This document shows, piece by piece, positions 51,793 through 60,071 of a DNA stretch of 64,000 bases (position 1 is its first letter; each line of letters starts with the position of its first letter). The stretch is from Thermodesulfovibrio aggregans (GTDB lineage Bacteria; Nitrospirota; Thermodesulfovibrionia; Thermodesulfovibrionales; Thermodesulfovibrionaceae): the NCBI RefSeq assembly GCF_001514535.1, contig NZ_BCNO01000001.1, positions 392,001-456,000 of the forward strand, read 5' to 3'. The translations under genes were made by a program, and so were the position numbers. The notes below the pieces were generated by a model. That model had not been told where the DNA came from, did no database searches, and saw nothing but the letters and a program-made list of their open reading frames with translations.

Positions 51793-52110
51793 GTGAAAAT
51801 TTGTGTTACTTCACAGGACAAAGATTTAAACTCAGAGATTGACCCAAGATTCGGCCGTTGTAAGTATTTTATTTTTCTTGATACTGATACAATGCAGTAT
51901 GAAGCAGTTGAAAATCCTTGGAGGGATGCTCAGCAGGGAGCAGGCACACAGGCAGGGCAGTTTGTGGCTTCAAAAGGAGTTAAGGCTCTAATAACTGGAA
52001 AAATTGGACCCGGTGCGGAGCGGATTATAAAAGCAGCGGGAATAAAAGTTTTTGAAGCTCATGGTAAAATAAAAGATACAGTAAATAAACTTCAGGAGGG
52101 AGTTAAATGA
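51793..52110 (+). CDS. NifX/ORP-type metal-cofactor protein (second copy)
   Basis: 105 residues, GTG start at 51793 with AAAGGAGG upstream. Same fold: CVTSQDKDLNSEIDPRFGRC, GAGTQAGQFVASKGVKALIT and GKIGPGAERIIKAAGIKVFE. It is an acidic paralogue without the His tail. It overlaps mrp by 4 bp. Confidence 0.83.
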   Translation: MKICVTSQDKDLNSEIDPRFGRCKYFIFLDTDTMQYEAVENPWRDAQQGAGTQAGQFVASKGVKALITGKIGPGAERIIKAAGIKVFEAHGKIKDTVNKLQEGVK

Positions 52111-52949
52111 CAGATAAAAAAGAAAGCTGCCAGTGCGATGAAAGACAGGCGATTAAAAAAGAAATTGCTTTAAAAGCAACTGTTTCTGCAATTAAGAAAA
52201 AAATTCTTGTTCTTTCTGGAAAAGGCGGAGTAGGTAAAAGTACTGTTTCCACTAATCTTGCTGTTGGATTATCTCAAAAGGGATATCATGTTGGACTCCT
52301 TGATATTGACATTCATGGACCTAATATTCCCAATATGCTTGGACTTGAGGGATTCCCTCCGATGATAACTGATATGGGAGTTTTTCCAATAAAGATGTAT
52401 GATAATTTGCACGTTATTTCCATTGGATTTTTCCTTGAAGGGAAGGATACTCCTATTGTGTGGCGTGGACCTTTAAAACATAGAATGATTGAACAATTCC
52501 TAAGCGATGTTCGGTGGGGGGAGCTTGATTATTTAGTTGTTGATTCACCTCCAGGAACAGGAGATGAGATAATATCAATTGTTCAGCTTCTTGATAAGGT
52601 TGATGGAGCAGTGATTGTTGCCACACCACAGGATGTTGCACTGGCTGATGTTCGCAGGAGTATTAGATTTTGTATTGAAGGCTCAATCCCTGTGCTTGGA
52701 ATAGTTGAAAACATGAGCGGCTTTGTATGTCCCCATTGCGGAAATACTGTTGAAATATTTAAAACAGGTGGAGCTGAAAGACTTGCACAGGAATATAAAG
52801 TTCCCTTCCTCGGCAAAATTCCCATTGATCCAAAAATTGTTCAGGCTGGAGATGATGGAAAACCGGTAATGATTTACTACCCGGATAGCAAACCAGCAGA
52901 GGCTTTCTCAAATATAATCAACAAAATTACGGAAGTCTTAAAAGTATGA
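52107..52949 (+). CDS. mrp: Mrp/NBP35-type Fe-S carrier ATPase
   Basis: 280 residues. N-terminal Cys pair (SCQCDE), deviant Walker A LSGKGGVGKSTVSTNLAVGL, then DIDIHGPNIPNMLGLEG and the C-terminal CxxC (FVCPHCG) that holds a bridging 4Fe-4S cluster in a dimer. It is an ApbC/Mrp type Fe-S carrier. It overlaps the second NifX gene (ATGA) and the MBL gene by 4 bp. In ORP operons an Mrp ATPase is also present. Confidence 0.92.
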   Translation: MTDKKESCQCDERQAIKKEIALKATVSAIKKKILVLSGKGGVGKSTVSTNLAVGLSQKGYHVGLLDIDIHGPNIPNMLGLEGFPPMITDMGVFPIKMYDNLHVISIGFFLEGKDTPIVWRGPLKHRMIEQFLSDVRWGELDYLVVDSPPGTGDEIISIVQLLDKVDGAVIVATPQDVALADVRRSIRFCIEGSIPVLGIVENMSGFVCPHCGNTVEIFKTGGAERLAQEYKVPFLGKIPIDPKIVQAGDDGKPVMIYYPDSKPAEAFSNIINKITEVLKV

Positions 52950-53674
52950 TTATTGACCTGACTGTTCTTTTTGACAACTATCATGCAGAGGAAGGGTTTG
53001 AAACGGGCTGGGGATATAGTTGCTTTATAAAAAAAGGATATGGTGGAATTCTTTTTGACACAGGAGCAGATGGGCAGAAACTACTGAGAAATATTCAAAA
53101 AGCAGGCATAAGGCTTAGTACAATCTCAAGAATTGTCATCTCCCATGCTCATAAGGATCATTCAGGTGGATTGAAAGAGATTGTAGAATCAGGCTGCAAG
53201 GCTGAAATTTATGTTGGGGCTTCAATTTACGATGAAGTTAAATCTCTTTTGCCTGATTCAAGAATTCATAAAGTATCTTCTGAGCATGTTGAGATAATGA
53301 ATGGAGTCTATCTTACAGGTGAACTCGGAGACAGAATAAAGGAAGTATCTCTTCTTATGGATACAGGCGGAGGATTGGTTATTGTTACAGGTTGTGCTCA
53401 TCCAGGAGTAAAGGAAATTTTCGAGAAAGCATGTAGAATAATTGATGATAAAATTTTTGCACTGGTAGGAGGACTCCATCTTAAAGACAAAAAAGAAGAT
53501 GAAATTCTTGATCTGGCAACTTATTTAAAAAACAAGGGAATCAAATATATAGCCCCTTCACATTGTACAGGAGACCTTGCAAGAATGTTATTTAAAGAAG
53601 CTTTTGGTAAAGGTTTTATAGAAGCAGGAGCAGGCACACACATTTACATTGGAGGCTCCTGTGACTATGTCTGA
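52946..53674 (+). CDS. Metallo-beta-lactamase-fold hydrolase
   Basis: 242 residues. MBL metal motif ISHAHKDHSGGL, plus CAHPGVKEI and SHCTGD supplying later His ligands. It resembles COG1237-type MBL proteins annotated as dihydropterin-related. The catalytic set looks intact. Overlaps mrp by 4 bp; the methyltransferase starts inside its 3' end. Substrate unknown. Confidence 0.85.
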   Translation: MIIDLTVLFDNYHAEEGFETGWGYSCFIKKGYGGILFDTGADGQKLLRNIQKAGIRLSTISRIVISHAHKDHSGGLKEIVESGCKAEIYVGASIYDEVKSLLPDSRIHKVSSEHVEIMNGVYLTGELGDRIKEVSLLMDTGGGLVIVTGCAHPGVKEIFEKACRIIDDKIFALVGGLHLKDKKEDEILDLATYLKNKGIKYIAPSHCTGDLARMLFKEAFGKGFIEAGAGTHIYIGGSCDYV

Positions 53675-54323
53675 TCCTTTTGAATCTTGTGCTGCCGAGT
53701 ATGACCGATGGTATGACTCAGAAAAAGGGAAAACTATATATGAAAATGAAGCAAGATGTATTAAAAAACTTATTGAAAGCTGTTGTAAAGACAAGATTCT
53801 TGAAGTAGGAGTTGGAACTGGAAGATTCGCAGTTTTGTCTAAAAATGTTTTTGGAGTTGACAGGGCGTTTTCTCCACTTGAAATAGCAAAACAAAGAGGC
53901 ATTCCAGTAGTGCAGGCAAAGGCAGAGAGTTTACCTTTCAGGGATAAAACATTTTCCTGTGTAATGTTCATTGTAACACTTCCTTTTGTTGAGAATATTT
54001 ATCTTACACTTAAAGAGGCAAAAAGAGTTTTAGAGGATGAAGGCAGAATAATTGTTGGAGAAGTTTTTCTTGATTCTAAGTTAGGTTCAGTTTATGAAGA
54101 AAAGAAAACCAAAGGACATCCCTTTTATAGATTGGCAAAATTTTATAGTTTTACAGAGTTTCAGAAAATACTTTATCAATGCGGTTTAAAATCTGAAAAG
54201 GTTTTTGGAACATTAAAAGAATATCCTTTTCAGAATCCTGAGTGTGAAGAAGCTGAGGAAATAGATATGAAAAATTTTAGTGATTTACCCGCTTTTGTCT
54301 GCATGGAGATAAAAAAATGGTAA
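53661..54323 (+). CDS. SAM-dependent methyltransferase in the ORP-like cluster
   Basis: About 220 residues, Methyltransf_11 fold: ILEVGVGTGRFAVL (motif I), FGVDRAFSPLEIAKQRGIPV, AKAESLPFRDKTFSCVM and AKRVLEDEGRIIVGE. I chose GTG 53661, five bases after GGAGG; ATG 53667 is also possible. It overlaps the MBL gene by 14 bp and the next ATPase by 7 bp, so it is tightly coupled. Substrate unknown. Confidence 0.8.
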   Translation: MTMSDPFESCAAEYDRWYDSEKGKTIYENEARCIKKLIESCCKDKILEVGVGTGRFAVLSKNVFGVDRAFSPLEIAKQRGIPVVQAKAESLPFRDKTFSCVMFIVTLPFVENIYLTLKEAKRVLEDEGRIIVGEVFLDSKLGSVYEEKKTKGHPFYRLAKFYSFTEFQKILYQCGLKSEKVFGTLKEYPFQNPECEEAEEIDMKNFSDLPAFVCMEIKKW

Positions 54324-55156
54324 TCTCAGTGGCAAGCGGGAAAGGTGGAACAGGAAAAACAACAGTTGTGGTGTCTCTTGCATTAAGCATTGAGAACTCT
54401 CAGCTAATTGACTGTGATGTGGAAGAGCCAAATGTTCATCTATTTTTAAATCCTGAGATAAAACAGGAACTTAAAGTCTTTTCTGTTGTTCCTGAAGTTG
54501 ATAAAGAAAAATGTAATCTTTGTGGTTACTGTAGCACGGTCTGTGCTTACAATGCTTTAAGTGTGATTAAGCTTGACAGTTCAGGCGATGTTCTATTATT
54601 TCCCCATTTATGTCATGGATGTGATGGATGCATTTTGCTATGCCCGGAAAAAGCAATGAAGCCTGCTCACAGAGGTATTGGGATGATAAAAATCGGTAGC
54701 TTTGAGGGTATTGAATTTATTGAGGGAAGGCTTAATATTTCAGAAGTGCTTGCTCCAAAGGTTATTGAAGAAGCAAAGGCTTACGCAAAAAAGGATAAAA
54801 TTACAATAATTGATGCACCTCCTGGGACTTCCTGTCCTGCTGTAACAGCAGTCAAAGGCTCGGATTTCTGCATTCTTGTTACAGAGCCAACTCCTTTTGG
54901 ACTTCATGACCTTGAGCTTGCCTATGAAGTAACTAAAGCTTTAAATATAAAAGCAGGCGTTATTATAAACAAAAGTGGAGATGATGCTCTTATAGAAGAT
55001 TTTTGTAGAAAAAATAAAATCCCTGTTTTACTGAAAATTCCATTTCACAGAAAAATAGCAGAAGCTTATTCAAAAGGCATTCCCCTTATAAAAGCAATGC
55101 CTGAATATAAAGAGATTTTTCAGAGACTTTATAGAGATATAAGGGAAATCATATGA
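54317..55156 (+). CDS. MinD-family ATPase with inserted ferredoxin domain (1)
   Basis: 279 residues. Walker A SGKGGTGKTTV, then a two-cluster ferredoxin insertion at about 60-115 with CNLCGYCSTVCAYNAL and CHGCDGCILLCPEKAM, then the ATPase rest (IDAPPGTSCPAV). This layout matches the paired MinD ATPases of the Desulfovibrio orange-protein complex. It overlaps its paralogue by ATGA. Confidence 0.9.
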   Translation: MVISVASGKGGTGKTTVVVSLALSIENSQLIDCDVEEPNVHLFLNPEIKQELKVFSVVPEVDKEKCNLCGYCSTVCAYNALSVIKLDSSGDVLLFPHLCHGCDGCILLCPEKAMKPAHRGIGMIKIGSFEGIEFIEGRLNISEVLAPKVIEEAKAYAKKDKITIIDAPPGTSCPAVTAVKGSDFCILVTEPTPFGLHDLELAYEVTKALNIKAGVIINKSGDDALIEDFCRKNKIPVLLKIPFHRKIAEAYSKGIPLIKAMPEYKEIFQRLYRDIREII

Positions 55157-56001
55157 AGGAAATTTTGATAATAAGCGGAAAAGGTGGAACAGGAAAAACA
55201 TTCTTTACTGGATGTCTTGCTACTTCATTGAATAATAAAATTCTTGTTGATTGCGATGTTGATGCTGCAAATCTTCACTTGCTTTTGCATCCAGAGATAA
55301 AACAGACATATGATTTCATAGGAGGTAAAATTGCATCAATAGATGAAACAAGATGCATTCAATGTGGAGCATGTAAAGAGGTTTGCAAATTCAATGCAAT
55401 AAATGACAGATTTCAGGTTGAAGATTTTTCCTGTGAGGGCTGCACAATATGTAGCTATGTATGTCCGGAGAAAGCCATAATTCTCAAAGACAGAATTTCA
55501 GGCAAGTATTTTCTCTCTGAAACAAAGTACGGAATATTGATTCATGCAAGGCTTGGTATTGCTCAGGAAAACTCAGGAAAGCTCGTTACAAAGCTGAGAG
55601 AGATTGCAAAAGAGACTGCTCAATCAGAAGGAGCTGACTATATAGTGATTGACGGACCTCCAGGAGTTGGATGCCCTGTTATGGCTTCAATGACGGGCGT
55701 TGATCTTGTTGTTGCAGTAACAGAGCCAACTGTCTCAGGAATGCATGACCTCAGTAGAGTAATTGAGCTTTCAAAACATTTCAATATACCTGTAAAGGTT
55801 GTGATAAACAAGTATGACCTGAATACTGAGATGAGTTCAGATATTGTAAAGATGGTTGAGAGTTCAGGAATTGAAGTTTGTGGTAAAATTCCATTCTCAG
55901 AAGATATTTTAGCATCAGTGAAAGCAGGCAAGCCTTTTTTAGAGTTTACAAAAAACAGTTTAACAATAGAGATTGAAGAACTGATAGATAAGATTACTTA
56001 A
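55153..56001 (+). CDS. MinD-family ATPase with inserted ferredoxin domain (2)
   Basis: 282 residues, paralogue of the previous gene. Walker A SGKGGTGKTFF, ferredoxin motifs CIQCGACKEVCKFNAI and CEGCTICSYVCPEKAI, and IDGPPGVGCPVMA. The two probably form a heterodimer. Its last codons overlap the last codons of the oppositely oriented hydrogenase large-subunit gene by 8 bp, so the two operons converge tail to tail with no space for a terminator. Confidence 0.9.
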   Translation: MKEILIISGKGGTGKTFFTGCLATSLNNKILVDCDVDAANLHLLLHPEIKQTYDFIGGKIASIDETRCIQCGACKEVCKFNAINDRFQVEDFSCEGCTICSYVCPEKAIILKDRISGKYFLSETKYGILIHARLGIAQENSGKLVTKLREIAKETAQSEGADYIVIDGPPGVGCPVMASMTGVDLVVAVTEPTVSGMHDLSRVIELSKHFNIPVKVVINKYDLNTEMSSDIVKMVESSGIEVCGKIPFSEDILASVKAGKPFLEFTKNSLTIEIEELIDKIT

Positions 56002-57313
56002 AATTAACCTCCACCATGTGAACTGAGCATGATATGCAGGGGTCATAGGCTCTTACAAGCATTTCAAGTGCTAAAGTTATCTCTTTCTGAGACTTATTTA
56101 TGATTTCTGGAACGAGCTTTAACATATCAAGCTCTATGTTGTGTGTGTTTTGATTTGTGGGAATCACACAGTTTGCATTTCTGAATATTCCTCTTTCATC
56201 ACACTCATAGTGATGAATCAATAAACCACGGGGAACTTCAACTGCACCAACTCCTTCACCAGCACGCTGGGGAAGTTTACCCAGTTCATTTATATCAGGA
56301 ACAACTATCTCATCGTAGTTTATTCCATTTTGCCACACAGTCTCTACAATTCTTATGGCATCTTCAACACAGTGGACGCATTCCACAATCTGAGCAACGG
56401 TATTAAAATAGGGATTTATGCATTTTGGTTTCAGATTCAAAACATTGGCTGCTTGTTTTGCTTTTGGATGAAGTTTTTCATGGTTGAGATTGAATCTTGC
56501 AAGTGCTCCCACAGCGTAGGAGTCTCTGTGCCAGCGGGTCCTTTTTGCAGTTGCATAGGGAACTATAAATTCATTTGTAACATTTTTATATTCATACTTA
56601 CTCACTCTGTATCCATCAGTTGAGCCTATGTCTCCATAAAGAAGTGGGTATTCATCTCCATCATTTACAAGGGCTACATACTCTGTATCTCTTTCAAAAT
56701 CAGGGAAAGTTAGCTTGCTAAAAAGCTCTACGGTTGCTTCCATGTCTTTCTGAAGTTCTAAAAGTCTCTTATGCATCTCCTCAAGGTCATTTACTCTAGG
56801 AAGTTTTGTAAATCCACCTACAACTGTAGAAATTGGATGAACATGTCTTCCAACAAGTATGTCACAAAGTTCATTGCAGAGTCTTTTCATTTTAAGTGCA
56901 CGCCTTACAACATCAGGATGAGTTTTTATAAGCGGCACAAAACTTGGCACACCAACCAGATCTGGTGCAACAAGTAAATATATATGAAGAAGATGGCTGT
57001 CAAGATGCTCATAATGAAGTAAAAGTTTTCTTAAAAGAGTTGTCTGCTCAGATGGCTTTATTCCAAGGGCATCCTCTGCTGCTTGAATTGATGCAAGAGT
57101 GTGTCCGCAGGCGCAAATTCCACAAATTCTACTTGTTATATGTGGTGCTTCATAGATTGAGCGACCTCTCAGGAAAGCTTCAAAAAATCTTGGAGATTCA
57201 ACGATTTCAAGCCTGCAAATCTCAAGCTTTCCATCTTTGACTTCAACTACAATATTGCCATGTCCTTCAACTCTCGTTAGATAATTCACATTAATATTAA
57301 TGTTTTGACTCAC
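55994..57313 (-). CDS. hydA: [NiFe]-hydrogenase large subunit (alpha)
   Basis: 439 residues. Ni ligands: L1 motif SRICGICACGHTLAS (about 61-75) and L2 motif DPCISCSVHMVEVNFK at the C-terminus. Cleavage after the His would remove MVEVNFK, as in group 3 hydrogenases. The set of four subunits (Fe-S, flavin, small, large) matches group 3b sulfhydrogenases that use NAD(P)(H). Overlaps hydD by 4 bp. The maturation genes are not in the window. Confidence 0.93.
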   Translation of the reverse strand: MSQNININVNYLTRVEGHGNIVVEVKDGKLEICRLEIVESPRFFEAFLRGRSIYEAPHITSRICGICACGHTLASIQAAEDALGIKPSEQTTLLRKLLLHYEHLDSHLLHIYLLVAPDLVGVPSFVPLIKTHPDVVRRALKMKRLCNELCDILVGRHVHPISTVVGGFTKLPRVNDLEEMHKRLLELQKDMEATVELFSKLTFPDFERDTEYVALVNDGDEYPLLYGDIGSTDGYRVSKYEYKNVTNEFIVPYATAKRTRWHRDSYAVGALARFNLNHEKLHPKAKQAANVLNLKPKCINPYFNTVAQIVECVHCVEDAIRIVETVWQNGINYDEIVVPDINELGKLPQRAGEGVGAVEVPRGLLIHHYECDERGIFRNANCVIPTNQNTHNIELDMLKLVPEIINKSQKEITLALEMLVRAYDPCISCSVHMVEVNFK

Positions 57314-58056
57314 GATTTATCCAACTCCTTACACTTGTTGTACATCTCAATCTTTTTCATTAAAAAGTCTTCAGGAATATTGTATTTTTTTAGAACTTCC
57401 TTAAAACCCTCTGTATTTGGATTTATGGTGAGCCCCCTACAACCATAGCAGATATTTCCATTATTTATGCACCATGAATTACATCCTGCTTTTGTAACAG
57501 GTCCCATGCAGGTAAGTCCTCTATCATACATGCAGACATTTTCATTTAGTTTACATTCAACACAAACAGGATACTCAGGCACATAGTATGGAATTCCCTG
57601 AAGTATGCATTTAAGAACAGTAAGAAATTCAGGCTGATATATGGGGCATCCATTTATAAAATAATCCACCTTCACAACCTGATGGACAGCTTTTGTATGA
57701 ATTGTGGGGAAAAATTTATATGACTCTCCATAAACATATTTACCCACTTCTTCAAGCTGAAAGGAGTTTTTCATTCCATTAACTCCACCAATTGTGGCAC
57801 AGGAGCCAAGAGCAACAAGGATTTTACTGCGCTCTCTTATCCTTTTAACTCTCTGCACAGCATGCTCATCAGTAATACTTCCCTCAACAAAGGCTACATC
57901 AAACTCTCCATCCCATTTTTCAGACATTACCTCTCTGAATTCAACAACCTGAACAATATCAAGAACATCAAGAAGCGGTTCACCTATGTTGGCAACCTGT
58001 AACTGGCATCCTTCACAGCAGGCAAAATCAAAAAATGCAACCTTTGGTTTACTCAT
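57310..58056 (-). CDS. hydD: [NiFe]-hydrogenase small subunit (delta)
   Basis: 248 residues. Fe-S ligands are spread as in NiFe small subunits: FACCEGCQLQ, ALGSCATIGG, FINGCPIY and CVECKLNENVCMYDRGLTC with CYGCRG. It has no Tat signal, so the enzyme is cytoplasmic. One-base overlap with hydG (TAATG). Confidence 0.92.
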   Translation of the reverse strand: MSKPKVAFFDFACCEGCQLQVANIGEPLLDVLDIVQVVEFREVMSEKWDGEFDVAFVEGSITDEHAVQRVKRIRERSKILVALGSCATIGGVNGMKNSFQLEEVGKYVYGESYKFFPTIHTKAVHQVVKVDYFINGCPIYQPEFLTVLKCILQGIPYYVPEYPVCVECKLNENVCMYDRGLTCMGPVTKAGCNSWCINNGNICYGCRGLTINPNTEGFKEVLKKYNIPEDFLMKKIEMYNKCKELDKS

Positions 58057-58892
58057 TATAGCGCCTCTGCCATATCCATTATTTCTTTAAAAGTAAAAAC
58101 AGGACCGTCTTTGCAGCAATAAAGATTTTGAATCTGACATCTTCCGCATTTACCCATTCCGCATTTCATGTGTCTTTCAAAACTGAGAAGAATCTGATCA
58201 ACAGGCAGTCCCTTTGCAAGAAGCTCTTTTATTACAAATTTATACATAACAGGAGGTCCTACAACAGCCGCATAGGTTCTTATCGGGTCTATATCAACTC
58301 CAGGGATTAAAGAGGTAATCAGTCCTACATTTCCCTTCCAGTCAGGATCTGCCCTGTCAACAGTGCAGGCAAAGTGTATATCAAGCCTTTTACCCCACTC
58401 ATCTATTTCATCCACGAAAAGAAGTTCTCCAGGTGTTTTGCATCCAAAAAGTATATGTATTTCACCAAAATCTCTGCGATTATCAATGGCATAGAGAATC
58501 AGAGACCTTAAAGGTGCAAGTCCCAATCCTCCTGCAATTATTAATAAATCATGCCCTTCAATCATTTTGATTGGGAAACCATTCCCATATGGACCTCTTA
58601 CTCCTATTACATCTCCTACATTAAGTTTATGTAGAGAATTTGTAACCTTTCCTACAGCTCTAACACAAATTTCAAAATAATGTCTGTTCAATGGTGAGGA
58701 ACATACAGAAACAGGGATTTCACCGATTCCCATCAAAGAAACCATTATAAATTGACCGGGTTCAAAATCAAGCCATGTGCTATCTTCAAATACCAATTTA
58801 AATAATTTTTCCTTCTCGGTTAATGGTTTTACATCCAGTATCCTTGCTCTTTTAAGATTATAGGGGGAATCCTTTATAACCACTTGCGCCAT
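58056..58892 (-). CDS. hydG: Hydrogenase flavin subunit (gamma, NAD(P)-binding)
   Basis: 278 residues: an FAD-binding FNR-like domain (about 15-110, PGQFIMV and RGPYGNGFP), an NAD(P)-binding domain (AGGLGLAPLRSLI, GCKTPGELLF) and a C-terminal 2Fe-2S site in KCGMGKCGRCQIQ and YCCKDGP. It passes electrons between pyridine nucleotide and the Fe-S chain. It overlaps hydB by 19 bp. Confidence 0.92.
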   Translation of the reverse strand: MAQVVIKDSPYNLKRARILDVKPLTEKEKLFKLVFEDSTWLDFEPGQFIMVSLMGIGEIPVSVCSSPLNRHYFEICVRAVGKVTNSLHKLNVGDVIGVRGPYGNGFPIKMIEGHDLLIIAGGLGLAPLRSLILYAIDNRRDFGEIHILFGCKTPGELLFVDEIDEWGKRLDIHFACTVDRADPDWKGNVGLITSLIPGVDIDPIRTYAAVVGPPVMYKFVIKELLAKGLPVDQILLSFERHMKCGMGKCGRCQIQNLYCCKDGPVFTFKEIMDMAEAL

Positions 58893-59941
58893 ATTTTTGC
58901 CTCTGACTCCTTTATGAGAGATGTCAAAACTTCTTTAAGATTAATTTTTGCCATGCATGTTCTGGAACATCTTCCACAACCTGTGCAAAAAACCATGCCA
59001 TAACGGTCAATGTGATACCTGAATTTCCTGTAAAATCTATGTCTCTGTCTTGCTGAGCGCTCCCTTCTGAAGTCTATTCCACCTGCAACTTTTGCAAATG
59101 GATCAAGCTGACAGGAAAACCATACTCTGTATCTTTCACCTGCCTTAAGAGTTAAGTCAACTTCTTCTTTTATATCAAAGCAGTAACATGTTGGGCATAC
59201 TGCTGTGCAGTTTCCGCAACTGAGGCACTTCTGTTCAAGTTCTTTCCATACAGATGCATTAAAGGAACGATCAAACAGGTCAGGAAGATATCTTCTTTCT
59301 GTGGGAACTTCATTATTAAATATTTTCAGTTTATTATTTCTCAATGCTTTAAGTTCTTCAATATGAACTGCTTCTGCAGGTTTAAATAAATCGGTTTTTT
59401 CAACAATATCAGAGCCTTTTGAGGAATGAATATGAACAATAAAATACTCACTGAGTTCTGTGAACATTAAATCATATCCTGTTGTTGGCATGTGAGCACC
59501 GACAAATGCACAACTTGCATATTCATCGCAATAATCATTGCATTCAAGCCCAATTATTGTTATATGTTTTTTCCTGATAAGATATCCTGTGTCTTTAGGG
59601 TTATCAGACAGAACCATATTGAGACATTTTATTCCGGCTATATCACAGGTATGTACACCAAATAGTATTAAATTTTCATACTCTACAACTGGCTCAATTT
59701 TTAAATCTTCTTTTATATCAAACTTCAGTAAAGTTTCTCTTTGAGGCATAAAGTATTTTTTTGGTGGAATTATAGTAGGAATATATTTAAGGCTAACCTC
59801 CTCAGAAGATTTTATCTTCTGAAAAGCATAATTTTTAAATCCCTTATAAACCGGTGCAACTACTTTTGATATTGAGATGAGGCTATCTATGAAGTCCTCA
59901 ATTTTTGATTTTTCAAGTATTCTGTACTGTTCAATTTTCAT
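58874..59941 (-). CDS. hydB: Hydrogenase Fe-S subunit (beta)
   Basis: 355 residues. Two 4Fe-4S cluster sets near the C-terminus: CLSCGNCTAVCPTCYC and CTGCGRCSRTC. It resembles HydB/AsrA of sulfhydrogenases and anaerobic sulfite reductase, and gives this operon the group 3b form. First gene of the operon, 27 nt after the -10. Confidence 0.9.
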   Translation of the reverse strand: MKIEQYRILEKSKIEDFIDSLISISKVVAPVYKGFKNYAFQKIKSSEEVSLKYIPTIIPPKKYFMPQRETLLKFDIKEDLKIEPVVEYENLILFGVHTCDIAGIKCLNMVLSDNPKDTGYLIRKKHITIIGLECNDYCDEYASCAFVGAHMPTTGYDLMFTELSEYFIVHIHSSKGSDIVEKTDLFKPAEAVHIEELKALRNNKLKIFNNEVPTERRYLPDLFDRSFNASVWKELEQKCLSCGNCTAVCPTCYCFDIKEEVDLTLKAGERYRVWFSCQLDPFAKVAGGIDFRRERSARQRHRFYRKFRYHIDRYGMVFCTGCGRCSRTCMAKINLKEVLTSLIKESEAKIWRKWL

Positions 59942-59968
59942 AAATTATGCCCCGATAAAAGATAAGGC

Positions 59969-59998
59969 ATTATACTTTTTTTTTAAGTAATTTGTCAA
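59969..59998 (-). promoter_or_regulatory. Strong sigma-70 promoter of the hydrogenase operon
   Basis: Minus strand: TTGACA (59998-59993), 18-nt spacer with nine consecutive A, TATAAT (59974-59969). Both boxes are perfect. The ATG at 59941 lies 27 nt downstream. Confidence 0.75.
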
Positions 59999-60040
59999 TA
60001 GACGGCATAAAATTGCCATATGGAAAGTTAATTTTGATTT

Positions 60041-60063
60041 AAGGAGAGGCAATGCCTCTCCTT
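60041..60063 (-). terminator. 10-bp perfect hairpin after the FMN synthase-like gene
   Basis: AAGGAGAGGC-AAT-GCCTCTCCTT, ten perfect pairs with a 3-nt loop, 8 bp past the stop of the FMN-protein gene. No U tract follows on either strand. It resembles the hairpin at 50986-51008 (both end GGC-N3-GCC). Confidence 0.5.
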
Positions 60064-60071
60064 TGGAAAGA

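Noticed and set aside
59945-59970. ATGCC/GGCAT inverted repeat as an operator for hydB
   Set aside because: Only 5-bp arms 14 nt apart, no match to known Fnr or Rex sites.
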